Shown here piece after piece: positions 1 through 7,500 of a DNA stretch of 64,000 bases. The position numbers were made by a program, and so were the translations under genes. Each line of letters begins with the position of its first letter. Positions within the stretch are counted from its first letter, which is position 1. Source of the stretch: Bacteroidales bacterium (lineage in GTDB: Bacteria; Bacteroidota; Bacteroidia; Bacteroidales; WCHB1-69). A model generated the notes under the pieces. The model saw only the letters and a list, made by a program, of their open reading frames with translations, had not been told where the DNA came from and made no database searches. The stretch covers positions 26,064 through 90,063 of the forward strand of contig JAFPVR010000116.1 in NCBI GenBank assembly GCA_017395245.1, read 5' to 3'.

Positions 1-1
1 G

Positions 2-259
2 GACGGCGCATACGTCATCTCCGGCGGTAAGACCCAGGGTATCGAGCCGGGTACCACCTTCACGCTCTACAAGAGAGGCAAGATGGTCACCAACCCGCAG
101 AACGGTGTCCAGATCGAGCTGCCCGGCACCAGCCTCGGCAAACTCACCGTGACCCTCTGTCTGGGCGACACGCCCGAGACCGAAATCTCGTTCTGCACCT
201 ACGACGGCGAGGGCATCGATGCCAACGACCTCGGCAATTATTACATCATGGAAAAATAA
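2..259 (+). CDS. C-terminal fragment of a probable CsgG-family envelope protein
   Basis: An open frame enters from the left edge and ends at TAA 257-259, giving 85 residues that end in NYYIMEK. The start lies outside the window, so no signal peptide can be judged. The visible part is compatible with a small beta-rich periplasmic domain (GTTFTLYKRG, TVTLCLGDTPE). It is followed after 6 bases by a small lipoprotein gene and then by DUF4810 and DUF799 lipoprotein genes. Those two families usually sit behind a CsgG-like outer-membrane lipoprotein gene, and that context is my only reason for the CsgG suggestion. The fragment itself shows no motif I recognise. Confidence 0.5.
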   Translation, partial: DGAYVISGGKTQGIEPGTTFTLYKRGKMVTNPQNGVQIELPGTSLGKLTVTLCLGDTPETEISFCTYDGEGIDANDLGNYYIMEK

Positions 260-265
260 GGCATT

Positions 266-610
266 ATGAAAAAGATCATCGTCATATTCGCATGTTTTGC
301 CGCCCTCCTGTTTGCAGGCTGCGGCGTGGGATCCTATTCTGTGAGCAGCGGCCAGGCAGACGAGGGCTATGTGACCTTCGTCGCATCCTCCGCCTACGAC
401 ATCACCGTCGATATAGATGGACAGACCTACAAGTGCAAGACTGTCAAGGAGATACCGCACAAAACGCGTCGCGACATCAAGAAGACCGCTCAGAATACCA
501 TCACGGTGAAGCCGGGTACGCACAATCTCAAGGTCTCCGCCGGCGGTCAGGAAAAACTCTCCCAGAAGGTGTTCATCTCGGCTCAGGAAACCAAAATCAT
601 CAAGTTATGA
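266..610 (+). CDS. Small lipoprotein in the DUF4810/DUF799 cluster
   Basis: 114 residues starting at ATG 266, 6 bases after the previous stop. The N-terminus (MKKIIVIFACFAALLFAGCG) is a lipoprotein signal peptide with a lipobox at LFAGC, so lipidation at Cys19 is expected. The rest is a small lysine-rich beta domain (VDIDGQTYKCK, ITVKPGTHNLKV) resembling a PEGA-like fold that presents a short repeat at the membrane surface. Its TGA overlaps the ATG of the next gene (ATGA), so the two are translationally coupled. The best-known versions of this cluster have only three members (CsgG-like, DUF4810, DUF799), so this is an extra component. Function unknown. Confidence 0.8.
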   Translation: MKKIIVIFACFAALLFAGCGVGSYSVSSGQADEGYVTFVASSAYDITVDIDGQTYKCKTVKEIPHKTRRDIKKTAQNTITVKPGTHNLKVSAGGQEKLSQKVFISAQETKIIKL

Positions 611-1044
611 GAAAGTTGTTGTTTATCATAGTCGCCGGATGTCTGCTCTGTTCCTGCAGCACCACCCAGCTCTACAATTGGGGCGGAACCTACAACGGCA
701 CGACCAGCTACGAGCAGCGTCTCTATGCGTTTTACGATCGGCAGTCGCCGGAGAGCGTGTGCGCGTTGGTGTGCCAGTATGCGGATATGGTCGCCAACCC
801 TGGCGGTGTGCGCAATGTGGTGCCGCCGGGTATCTATGCCGAGTACGGATACTTGCTGATCCAGCCCGAGACCGCCGAGGCCTTTGAGAAACACGCCACC
901 GACAAGCAAAAACGCGTGTTCAGCTTTACTACCTACAGCACCTCTTTCTATGAGCTCGGTCTTGCCATGATGCAGAAAGAGATCGAACTCTACCCCGAAT
1001 CCAGAAAGTTCATCGGTCCTTTGGTCGAAAGGCTTAAACGATGA
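607..1044 (+). CDS. DUF4810 family lipoprotein
   Basis: 145 residues. The ATG at 607 overlaps the upstream TGA, and the frame is open further upstream, but only this start gives a lipoprotein signal (MRKLLFIIVAGCLLCSCSTT, lipobox LCSC). The mature part has DUF4810 features: LYNWGGTY near the N-terminus, PPGIYAEYGYLLIQ in the middle and ELYPESRKFI near the end. DUF4810 proteins are outer-membrane lipoproteins that co-occur with CsgG-like and DUF799 (GNA1162-type) lipoproteins and may form an envelope assembly; the biochemical role is not established. The end of the gene runs directly into a heptamer repeat at 1047. Confidence 0.87.
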   Translation: MRKLLFIIVAGCLLCSCSTTQLYNWGGTYNGTTSYEQRLYAFYDRQSPESVCALVCQYADMVANPGGVRNVVPPGIYAEYGYLLIQPETAEAFEKHATDKQKRVFSFTTYSTSFYELGLAMMQKEIELYPESRKFIGPLVERLKR

Positions 1045-1046
1045 AT

Positions 1047-1074
1047 GGTTATAGGTTATGGGTTATGGGTTATA
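1047..1074. repeat. Tandem heptamer repeat, 4 units of GGTTATR
   Basis: Four head-to-tail 7-bp units (ggttata, ggttatg, ggttatg, ggttata) directly behind the DUF4810 gene. The same unit recurs at 16238, 20097 and, reversed, at 46595. Confidence 0.85.
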
Positions 1075-1091
1075 GTTTGTTGAAGTTGTTC

Positions 1092-1153
1092 CAAAAGGGC
1101 TGTGAGCCCGAAGTTTGTCAACCCAGGGCGTAGCGTAGCGAGTTCTGGGACCT
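1092..1153. repeat. Composite hairpin repeat
   Basis: Two short inverted repeats in a row: GGGCTgtgAGCCC, then an element around CCCAGGGCGTAGCGTAGCGA that ends TCTGGGA. It is a divergent copy of a repeat also seen at about 5550, 12061, 46455, 48121, 49601 and 52190. It lies between the DUF4810 and DUF799 genes, where it could form RNA hairpins in a shared transcript. Confidence 0.6.
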
Positions 1154-1166
1154 AAAATCAGTCAAA

Positions 1167-1847
1167 ATGAAAAAAGCAATATACACCATTCTTGCGGCCG
1201 TCGCCCTGTTTCTCTCCTCCTGCTCGCCTCAGTTCACGCGGCTGGAGCAGTATCCGGGGATGTACGAGGCCAAGCCTGTCACTCTCGTGGTGATGCCGCC
1301 CATCAACAACACGTCTAATGTAGACGCTAAAGAATTGCTCTACACCTCCATCAGCTACCCGCTGGTCGAGGCCGGCTACTACGTCATCTCCCCGCATCTG
1401 ACGATGGAGATGCTCAAAGCCGAGAGCGGATACGATGCCGAGATGCTGATTGAACGTGATGCGGCCATCTTCGCGCAGGTTTTCGGTGCCGACGCAGTGG
1501 TCTTCTCCGTCATCGACGAGTGGGCAAAGAAAGGCTTCGGCATCCAGACAAAGTTGCACTACATCATCAAGTCGACCAAGGACAACTCGGTCTTGTTCGA
1601 GCGCACCTGCGACCTCTATCTGGATCTCTCCAGCAGAAGCAGCAACAGTAGCGGGGGATTGTTTGGCGCGCTTGTCGACTTGACCGCCTCGGCGGTGAAC
1701 ACGGCGGTAACAAAGCCCATCGAGGCGGCTCGCAAGTGTAACCGCTATATTTTCAGCGACATCCCGCGCGGCAAGTACCACCCTGACTTCATGAACGACG
1801 GGGAGGTGGGGGCCAGCAAGAAGGACATCTCCGTGACGGTGAGATAA
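1167..1847 (+). CDS. DUF799 (GNA1162-like) lipoprotein
   Basis: 226 residues from ATG 1167. The signal peptide MKKAIYTILAAVALFLSSCS ends in lipobox LSSC. The mature protein matches DUF799: VVMPPINNTSNVDAKELLYT, PLVEAGYYVISP, then FGADAVVFSVIDEW. Known members are outer-membrane-associated lipoproteins with a fold resembling trans-envelope transport components, found with DUF4810 and CsgG-like partners. Position and order here fit that set, although 122 bases of repeats separate it from DUF4810. A bidirectional terminator follows. Family call is firm; cellular role is inferred only from the cluster. Confidence 0.88.
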   Translation: MKKAIYTILAAVALFLSSCSPQFTRLEQYPGMYEAKPVTLVVMPPINNTSNVDAKELLYTSISYPLVEAGYYVISPHLTMEMLKAESGYDAEMLIERDAAIFAQVFGADAVVFSVIDEWAKKGFGIQTKLHYIIKSTKDNSVLFERTCDLYLDLSSRSSNSSGGLFGALVDLTASAVNTAVTKPIEAARKCNRYIFSDIPRGKYHPDFMNDGEVGASKKDISVTVR

Positions 1848-1865
1848 TCGGGATGTGAGAAAATA

Positions 1866-1898
1866 AAAACGGGAGCCGCGGTTGCGACTCCCGTTTTT
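1866..1898. terminator. Bidirectional rho-independent terminator
   Basis: Inverted repeat AAAACGGGAG ... CTCCCGTTTTT with an interrupted loop. It has an A-run on the left and a T-run on the right, between convergent genes (DUF799 on +, PLP enzyme on -). Confidence 0.85.
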
Positions 1899-1918
1899 GT
1901 TTTCGCCCATTCTTCGTC

Positions 1919-3115
1919 CTATTTCGTGGCGTCGATGGCCTGTTTGATCAGCTGGAAGGTGGCTTCCGGATCGTTGTCGAGACCCATGGAGAAGCGGATG
2001 AGGCCTTCGCTCATGCCCATTTCCTTCTGGATGTCTTCGGGAACCTCGGAAGAGGTCGATTTGCCGGAGTTGCTGAACAGGGTCTTGAAGTAGCCGAGGC
2101 TGACGGCGAGGTAGCCCACGCCGAGCTCCTGCATCTTCTCCATGATGGCGCTGGCTCTTTCGGCCGTGCCCATGTCGATGGAGATCATGCCGCCGAAGCC
2201 GTAGCCGTCGTTCATCATCGATTTGAACAGCTCGTGGTCGGGATGCTCGGGAAGACCCGGATAGTTGTACTTGATGCCGGTCTCTTTGAAGCGTTTGGCG
2301 AGATACATGGCGTTCTCGCTGTGTTTCTTCATGCGGATATGCAGGGTGTGCAGGTTCTTCTGGATGCTCGTGGAGCGGAAGGTGTCGAGCACGGGACCCA
2401 GCAACATGGCGGTGCCGGTGTTCACGTCAATCAGGGAGTTGATGTAGTCGGCGGAACCGCAGATGGCGCCGGCCACGCAGTCGTTCATGCCGTTCACATA
2501 TTTGGTCATACTGTAGATGACGACATCCGCGCCCAAACGGTAGGGAGAGAAGATCATCGGGGTGAAGGTGTTGTCAACCAGCAGCTTGGCACCGGCGGCG
2601 TGCGCAATCTTCGACAGCTCGGGAAGGTTGGCGATACGCAGCAACGGGTTGTTCATCGTTTCGGTGTAGAGCACCTTGGTGTTCGGGCGGATGGCCTTCT
2701 TCACGGCGTCGAGGTCCTGCATGTTCACGAAGGTGACATCGACGTTGAACTTCTTGAGGTAGTTGTTCAGGAAGGCGAACGTGCCGCCGTAGGTGGTCAT
2801 GCTGGAGACGATGTGGTCGCCGCTCTTCACTTCGTGCAACAAGGCAACGGTAATGGCGGCCATGCCGGAACCGGTCGTCCAGGCCAGCTCGGTGCCCTCG
2901 ATGGCGGCCAATGACTGTGCCAAAGAGAGGGTGCTGGGGTTCCAGTGGCGGGAGTAGAGGAAGTAGCCCTCGGTCTCACCGTGGAAGGTGTCAGTCATGG
3001 TCTTGGCATGTTCGAACATGAACGTTGCGCTATCGCAGATAGCCGGGTTGACGCCACGGTAGGCATCTTTCTTGTCCAATCTTTCCAGGTTGGTTGCGGG
3101 ATCGAATTTTTCCAT
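1919..3115 (-). CDS. Cys/Met-metabolism PLP-dependent enzyme (gamma-lyase or O-acetylhomoserine lyase type)
   Basis: 398 residues, the usual length for the trans-sulfuration family. Visible landmarks are SRHWNPS (residues 55-61), the phosphate-binding loop TTGSGMAAI (80-88), the stacking tyrosine in TTYGGTF, the PLP-binding aspartate in LLVDNTF, and the Schiff-base lysine K205 in YSMTKYVNG. The reaction is beta/gamma elimination or replacement on a homoserine- or cysteine-derived amino acid. The cysteine that marks classical methionine gamma-lyase (YGCT) is glycine here (YGGT), so methioninase activity should not be assumed. Single gene with its own TACTTTTG box upstream on the minus strand. 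The subfamily is uncertain. Confidence 0.88.
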   Translation of the reverse strand: MEKFDPATNLERLDKKDAYRGVNPAICDSATFMFEHAKTMTDTFHGETEGYFLYSRHWNPSTLSLAQSLAAIEGTELAWTTGSGMAAITVALLHEVKSGDHIVSSMTTYGGTFAFLNNYLKKFNVDVTFVNMQDLDAVKKAIRPNTKVLYTETMNNPLLRIANLPELSKIAHAAGAKLLVDNTFTPMIFSPYRLGADVVIYSMTKYVNGMNDCVAGAICGSADYINSLIDVNTGTAMLLGPVLDTFRSTSIQKNLHTLHIRMKKHSENAMYLAKRFKETGIKYNYPGLPEHPDHELFKSMMNDGYGFGGMISIDMGTAERASAIMEKMQELGVGYLAVSLGYFKTLFSNSGKSTSSEVPEDIQKEMGMSEGLIRFSMGLDNDPEATFQLIKQAIDATK

Positions 3116-3151
3116 TTTTATGCTTAATTTAGGATGTTAAATTTGAGGTGG

Positions 3152-3159
3152 CAAAAGTA
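3152..3159 (-). promoter_or_regulatory. -7 promoter box TACTTTTG for the PLP enzyme gene
   Basis: Reads TACTTTTG on the minus strand, 37 bases upstream of the start codon, matching the Bacteroidota TAnnTTTG consensus. Confidence 0.7.
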
Positions 3160-3206
3160 CAATTTTTTTGGTTACTTCGCTTGTGAAATTGAATAGAATA
3201 ATTGTG

Positions 3207-3214
3207 TATTTTTG
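3207..3214 (+). promoter_or_regulatory. -7 promoter box TATTTTTG for the methyltransferase gene
   Basis: TATTTTTG followed by CC, 30 bases before ATG 3245. It is divergent from the box at 3152, so the two genes share a compact promoter region. Confidence 0.7.
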
Positions 3215-3244
3215 CCGCTGTTTTAACCTAATACGAGTTGTTAT

Positions 3245-3940
3245 ATGGAAATAGCAGGCCATACGGTCAATTTTAAAAAGATTGTCCGCTTTTTTCTGAA
3301 GTTGTTTCTGAAAAGGTCGTTGAGGCAGAAGCGGAGAATCCGGAAGTACATGCGGAGCGCCCAGGAACCCAAGTTGCAGATCGGATGCGGCGGGAACCTC
3401 CTGGAAGGCTGGCTGAACACCGGCATCTCTTATCAAGAATGCCGCGACGGGGTTTACTTGAATGCGGGGAAGCGTTTCCCTTTTCCTGACGCTACGTTCG
3501 ACTATATCTTTTCGGAACATCTGTTCGAGCATCTGACGTATCCGCAGGCCATGAACATGCTGAAAGAGAGTTACCGGGTGCTGAAGCCGGGCGGTGTCAT
3601 GCGGGTGGCCACCCCGAACCTCCGTTTCCTGTTAGGCTTGTATCAAGAGCCGGATAACCCTCTACACAAACGGTATATTGAATATTCAGCCAAGAGTGGG
3701 AACCTTCCTCCGACGGCTGTTTTTGTCATCAACCGCTTCCACACCGCTTGGGGACATCAAATCATTTACGACAAGGAGACCCTCTCCAATCTGCTGGAAC
3801 AGAACGGATTCAAGGACATTTGCGAGTGCGAAGTGAGCCAAAGCAGTCATCCTGCGCTGAATGGTGTAGAGGGCCATTTCAAGTCGTTGCCCGCTGAATT
3901 TAACAGCTTGGAAACGATGGTGTTGGAAGCAACCAAATAG
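3245..3940 (+). CDS. Class I SAM-dependent methyltransferase (Methyltransf_11 type)
   Basis: 231 residues. After a basic N-terminus (KRSLRQKRRIRKYMRS) comes motif I as LQIGCGGNLLEGWLN, then FPDATFDYIFSEHLFEHL (motif II region) and YRVLKPGGVMRVATPN (motif III). These define a Rossmann-fold methyltransferase. Similar small proteins often modify glycans or lipids at the cell surface, but no substrate can be read here. It stands alone behind its own promoter. Its TAG stop (3938-3940) is formed by the first three bases of the TAGGAG hairpin element that follows. Confidence 0.85.
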   Translation: MEIAGHTVNFKKIVRFFLKLFLKRSLRQKRRIRKYMRSAQEPKLQIGCGGNLLEGWLNTGISYQECRDGVYLNAGKRFPFPDATFDYIFSEHLFEHLTYPQAMNMLKESYRVLKPGGVMRVATPNLRFLLGLYQEPDNPLHKRYIEYSAKSGNLPPTAVFVINRFHTAWGHQIIYDKETLSNLLEQNGFKDICECEVSQSSHPALNGVEGHFKSLPAEFNSLETMVLEATK

Positions 3941-4131
3941 GAGCTGCGGCATTCGTGCCGCAAAAAAAGCCGCCAGGAATGGCGGTGCTCCTAAAACAAA
4001 GCCGCCAGGAATGGCGGTGCTCCTAAAACAAAGCCGCCAGGAATGGCGGTGCTCCTAAAACAAAGCCGCCAGGAATGGCGGTGCTCCTAAAACAAAGCCG
4101 CCAAGGATGGCAGCGCTCCTAAAACAACAAA
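3938..4131. repeat. Hairpin element with right half amplified (L1R5 array)
   Basis: One left half (TAGGAGCTGCGGCATTCGTG, then CCGC) is followed by five right halves of a 32-bp unit centred on GCCGCCAGGAATGGCGGTGC and ending CTCCTAAAAC. Each half is itself a small palindrome, and left and right halves are imperfect complements of each other. The last copy has diverged. The array fills the gap before nqrA. Single-copy and left-amplified relatives lie at 54336 and 41382. Confidence 0.9.
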
Positions 4132-4141
4132 TACCATAACA

Positions 4142-5488
4142 ATGAATATCAAGATCGCCAAAGGTTTGGATCTGAAGCTGGCCGGTGCCGCTCCCGACAT
4201 GCGGCTGGATTTCGCCTGCTCGGAAACATTCCACATTAAGCCGTCTGACTTCCGCTGGCTGAAGCCGAAACTGCTCGTGCAGGTGGGTGACCGCGTGGAG
4301 GTCGGCACCCCGCTGTTCTGCGACAAACAGGACGAACGAGTGGTCGTCGTATCCCCTGTGAAGGGAACCGTGAAGGATATTGTGCGCGGTGAGAAACGGG
4401 TCATCGAAGAGGTCAGGATAGATAGGGACCAGGACTTGATTATAGATAACAGAATCGATTTCAACACCCCTACTGATGGAGATAGTGTTCGTAAGTTAAT
4501 GTTACAGTACGGTTTATGGCCCAGTCTGCGGCAACGTCCGTTTGCCATCATTCCCAGTCCCGACAGCAAGCCGAAATCGATCTTCATTCCCTGCTTCGAC
4601 AGCAACCCGCTCGCCCCCGACTTCAACGTGTTGATGTGCGGACCGGATATCTTCCTTCAGTCCGGAATCCAAATGCTGCAACTGGCCGCTGGCGACGTGC
4701 CCATACACTTGTGTATGCGCGAAGGTGCCGACAACCAATTCTTTGAAACCGTCGAGAACGTACAAAAGCACTACATCAGCGGTCCGCATCCAGCAGGAAA
4801 CGTCGGTACGCACATCCACCACATTGACCCCATAAATAGAGGCGATATCGTCTGGTATATTGACCCGCAGGAGGTTGCCCGCATCGGACAATTCTTTGCC
4901 GAACATACCCTGCAATTCGGAAAAACCGCTGCGTTGACAGGTCCTGTCGTCAAAAATCCCGGCTATTTCCACACGGTATATGGTGCCGACCTTACGGCAC
5001 TGCTCACAGACAACCTCACGCAGGAGAACGTCCGCCTAATCAGCGGCAGTGTGCTGAGTGGCAGCAAATTGGGTAAATGTCCGACGTTAGGATTCTACGA
5101 CCGTCAGGTTACCGTCATCGCAGAGGGTGGACAGCGGGAGATTCTCGGATGGCTTCTGCCGGGTCTCAAGAAATGGAGCCTTTCGCACACCTTCCTTTCC
5201 TGGCTCACCCCCAAGCGTACCTACGACGTGAGCACCTCCCTCCACGGCGGCCGCCGCGCCGTCATGATGACCGACGTTTACGACAAAGTCTTCCCTCTTG
5301 ACCTCATGCCCCTGCAACTGCTCAAAGCCTGCGAAATCAAGGACATCGAACAGATGGAAGCCCTCGGCATCTACGAGGTCGATAGCGAGGACTTCGCCCT
5401 CTGCGAGCTCGTCTGTCCCTCGAAGAAAGAGTGGCAGCGGATTGTGGAAGATGCGATTTTTGAATGTAGAATGCAGAATGTAGAATGA
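4142..5488 (+). CDS. nqrA: Na+-translocating NADH:quinone reductase subunit A
   Basis: 448 residues, full length. NqrA is the hydrophilic membrane-associated subunit of the six-subunit Na+-NQR, which couples NADH oxidation by quinone to Na+ export. Family landmarks: MNIKIAKGLDLKLAG at the N-terminus, KPKLLVQVGDRVEVGTPLF (biotinyl-like barrel), RVVVVSPVKGTVKDI, GPHPAGNVGTHIHHIDPI, and the C-terminal VSTSLHGGRRAV and CELVCPSKKEW. It heads the nqr set, but the next gene is a fucosidase instead of nqrB. The final nine or so residues (FECRMQNVE) are encoded by a heptamer repeat (5461-5516). No -7 box is visible between the upstream repeat array and the start. Confidence 0.95.
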   Translation: MNIKIAKGLDLKLAGAAPDMRLDFACSETFHIKPSDFRWLKPKLLVQVGDRVEVGTPLFCDKQDERVVVVSPVKGTVKDIVRGEKRVIEEVRIDRDQDLIIDNRIDFNTPTDGDSVRKLMLQYGLWPSLRQRPFAIIPSPDSKPKSIFIPCFDSNPLAPDFNVLMCGPDIFLQSGIQMLQLAAGDVPIHLCMREGADNQFFETVENVQKHYISGPHPAGNVGTHIHHIDPINRGDIVWYIDPQEVARIGQFFAEHTLQFGKTAALTGPVVKNPGYFHTVYGADLTALLTDNLTQENVRLISGSVLSGSKLGKCPTLGFYDRQVTVIAEGGQREILGWLLPGLKKWSLSHTFLSWLTPKRTYDVSTSLHGGRRAVMMTDVYDKVFPLDLMPLQLLKACEIKDIEQMEALGIYEVDSEDFALCELVCPSKKEWQRIVEDAIFECRMQNVE

Positions 5489-5516
5489 TGAATGCTGAAT
5501 GCTGAATGCTGAATAG
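5461..5516. repeat. Tandem heptamer repeat, 8 units of TGAATGY type
   Basis: Eight 7-bp units (tgaatgt, agaatgc, agaatgt, agaatga, then tgaatgc three times and tgaatag). The first half encodes the NqrA C-terminus and includes its stop codon. The same unit recurs at 29147 and 36561. Confidence 0.9.
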
Positions 5517-5544
5517 GAGACGTAAAACCTCAATATATTAAAAC

Positions 5545-5640
5545 ATCATTCCTTGAAAGCCCTGTAAGGGCGTCGTATGTCAGCCCAGGGTGAACGAAGT
5601 GAGCCCTGGGAACGATAAACGGTAAACGATAAATGATGAA
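5545..5640. repeat. Composite hairpin repeat followed by heptamers of CGATAAA
   Basis: AGCCCTGTAAGGGC, then CCCAGGGTGAACGAAGTGAG leading into CCCTGGG, form two hairpins. They are followed at 5613-5640 by cgataaa, cggtaaa, cgataaa, tgatgaa. The last unit runs into ATG codons just before the fucosidase start. Confidence 0.75.
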
Positions 5641-5644
5641 TAGT

Positions 5645-7471
5645 ATGCGAAAAACAATAACGATAATCATATTCATTTTAGCTGCGATTGCGGCGCAAGC
5701 ACAGCAAAAAACGGTCCAGCCCACCTGGTCCTCCCTCAACGATCGTGGTTACCCGCAGTGGTTCCGATACGAGAAGTTAGGCATTTTCATCCATTGGGGA
5801 CTATACTCCGTTCCCGCGTACGCCTCGAAAGAGGGCTACGGCGAGTGGTTCTACCGAGGGCTGATGCAGCATGTGCCCGAGCGGACGCGCATTATGAGCC
5901 TCTATGCCGACACCACCAAGCCGACCTTCGAACAATATGCCGAACTGACAAAGTATTGGCACGCAGAGCTTTGGAACCCCGACGACTGGGCGCAGATGTT
6001 CAAGGATGCCGGGGCGCAATATGTCGTCCTCGTCACCAAGCACCACGACGGCTACTGCCTGTGGGACAGTCCGCAGCAGCCGCAATGGAACAGCGTGGTG
6101 AGCGGTCCGAAGCGCAACATTGTGGAGGAACTGACGAACGCGGTGCGGGCGAAGGGGCTGCGCATGGGCCTCTACTACTCGCTGCCCGAATGGACCAACC
6201 CGCGCCACATCTGGATGCAGGACCCCGACGACTCCATTGCCGATTATGTCGATAACTACATGGTGCCGCAGTTCAAGGATTTGGTGACGCGCTACAAGCC
6301 GGACCTCATCTTCTCCGACGGTGACTGGAACAATTCCGCAGAGCAGTTTCATTCTCCAGAGTTGATCAGCTGGTATTACAATACCGTAGGTCCCGATGCT
6401 ATCGTCAACAACCGTTGGGGCAACGGCACGAAGCACGGCTTCCTGACCCCCGAGTACAGCGCGGGTATCGCCAACACGGAGGTTCCGTGGGCCGAGTGTC
6501 GTGGATTCGGGCGTAGCTTCGGTCTCAACCGCAACGAAGACCTAGACAACTACATGACCGACAAGGAGTTGATACAGCATTTCGTGGAACTGGTGGCGCA
6601 CGGCGGCGGCATGACCCTCAACGTGGGTCCAAACGCCGACGGCACCATTCCGCTCATCCAGCAGGAACGGCTCCGCAGTCTCGGCAAATGGTTGGAAATC
6701 AACGGTGCGGCCATTTACGGGGCACTGCCGAATGATGTACCATGCCAGCGGGAGAAAACTTCAGCCCAACTGACACCCTCGAAGACCATCAATTTCGACT
6801 GGGTGCGCAACGCGCCGATGCGGGAGGTGACGCCAGACCATTTCGACATCCATTGGAGTGGGACAATCACCGTACCCGCCGACGGCAAGTTCACTTTCAA
6901 GGTTTCCGCTGACGATGTTATGACCGTGACACGCCGTATCACCTACACCGAAGACACGCTTCTGCATGTCAGCAAAGGCGGTGCCGGGACGCAAATCCCG
7001 CAAACGACCCTCTATTTGCAAAAAGACGAGACACTGAACTTGGAGGTTTATTACCATGAGGAGGATATGGAGGCTACGGCTTCGCTGACGTGGAGTTGCG
7101 ACGGAGGTGCAGAGGAACCGGTACCGGCAAATTGGCAGGGCGAAGTCACATGGGAGCGCACCACCCGATGCTTCACTTTTGACGATGGCAACTTCTACAT
7201 TATAGAGTTTGAAAGACCCAGCCAACTTGAGCCGTTGGTCATCAAGAATATGCCCAAACTAAATCCGAAAGATGGGATGATCCTGTTAGGCACGGAGTAT
7301 GAGGTGAGCTGCCACGGCGAAAAAGGGGAAGCCTACACCATGCTGAAGTGGAAACAGGACAAGAAGGGAACCCTTACCATCGACTTTTCCGACATCGACA
7401 CCAAGAAGTTGAATGAGTTGGAGAATGCGTGGGTAATCCGGGTCATTTCTTTTGAGACACTTAAGCGATAA
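5645..7471 (+). CDS. Secreted GH29 alpha-L-fucosidase
   Basis: Start chosen at ATG 5645, which gives the signal peptide MRKTITIIIFILAAIAAQAQ; ATGs at 5633 and 5636 lie in a heptamer repeat. About 608 residues. The GH29 catalytic domain is clear: WFRYEKLGIFIHWGLYSVPA, VLVTKHHDGYCLWDS, GLYYSLPEW, DLIFSDGDWN (its aspartate is the expected nucleophile) and GGGMTLNVGPNADG. After about residue 370 comes a beta-sandwich resembling PA14/chitobiase-type domains (ITVPADGKFTFKVSADD). It would release fucose from host or plant glycans in the periplasm or outside the cell. Its position inside the nqr set is unusual, since nothing links it to Na+ transport. Confidence 0.93.
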   Translation: MRKTITIIIFILAAIAAQAQQKTVQPTWSSLNDRGYPQWFRYEKLGIFIHWGLYSVPAYASKEGYGEWFYRGLMQHVPERTRIMSLYADTTKPTFEQYAELTKYWHAELWNPDDWAQMFKDAGAQYVVLVTKHHDGYCLWDSPQQPQWNSVVSGPKRNIVEELTNAVRAKGLRMGLYYSLPEWTNPRHIWMQDPDDSIADYVDNYMVPQFKDLVTRYKPDLIFSDGDWNNSAEQFHSPELISWYYNTVGPDAIVNNRWGNGTKHGFLTPEYSAGIANTEVPWAECRGFGRSFGLNRNEDLDNYMTDKELIQHFVELVAHGGGMTLNVGPNADGTIPLIQQERLRSLGKWLEINGAAIYGALPNDVPCQREKTSAQLTPSKTINFDWVRNAPMREVTPDHFDIHWSGTITVPADGKFTFKVSADDVMTVTRRITYTEDTLLHVSKGGAGTQIPQTTLYLQKDETLNLEVYYHEEDMEATASLTWSCDGGAEEPVPANWQGEVTWERTTRCFTFDDGNFYIIEFERPSQLEPLVIKNMPKLNPKDGMILLGTEYEVSCHGEKGEAYTMLKWKQDKKGTLTIDFSDIDTKKLNELENAWVIRVISFETLKR

Positions 7472-7476
7472 TTTAT

Positions 7477-7484
7477 TACTTTTG
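7477..7484 (+). promoter_or_regulatory. -7 promoter box TACTTTTG for nqrB
   Basis: TACTTTTG 6 bases after the fucosidase stop, with TTTG 22 bases further upstream inside the fucosidase gene. It would start transcription just before ATG 7501, so nqrBCD need not depend on read-through from nqrA. Confidence 0.7.
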
Positions 7485-7500
7485 CCAACTTTTTAGAGAA

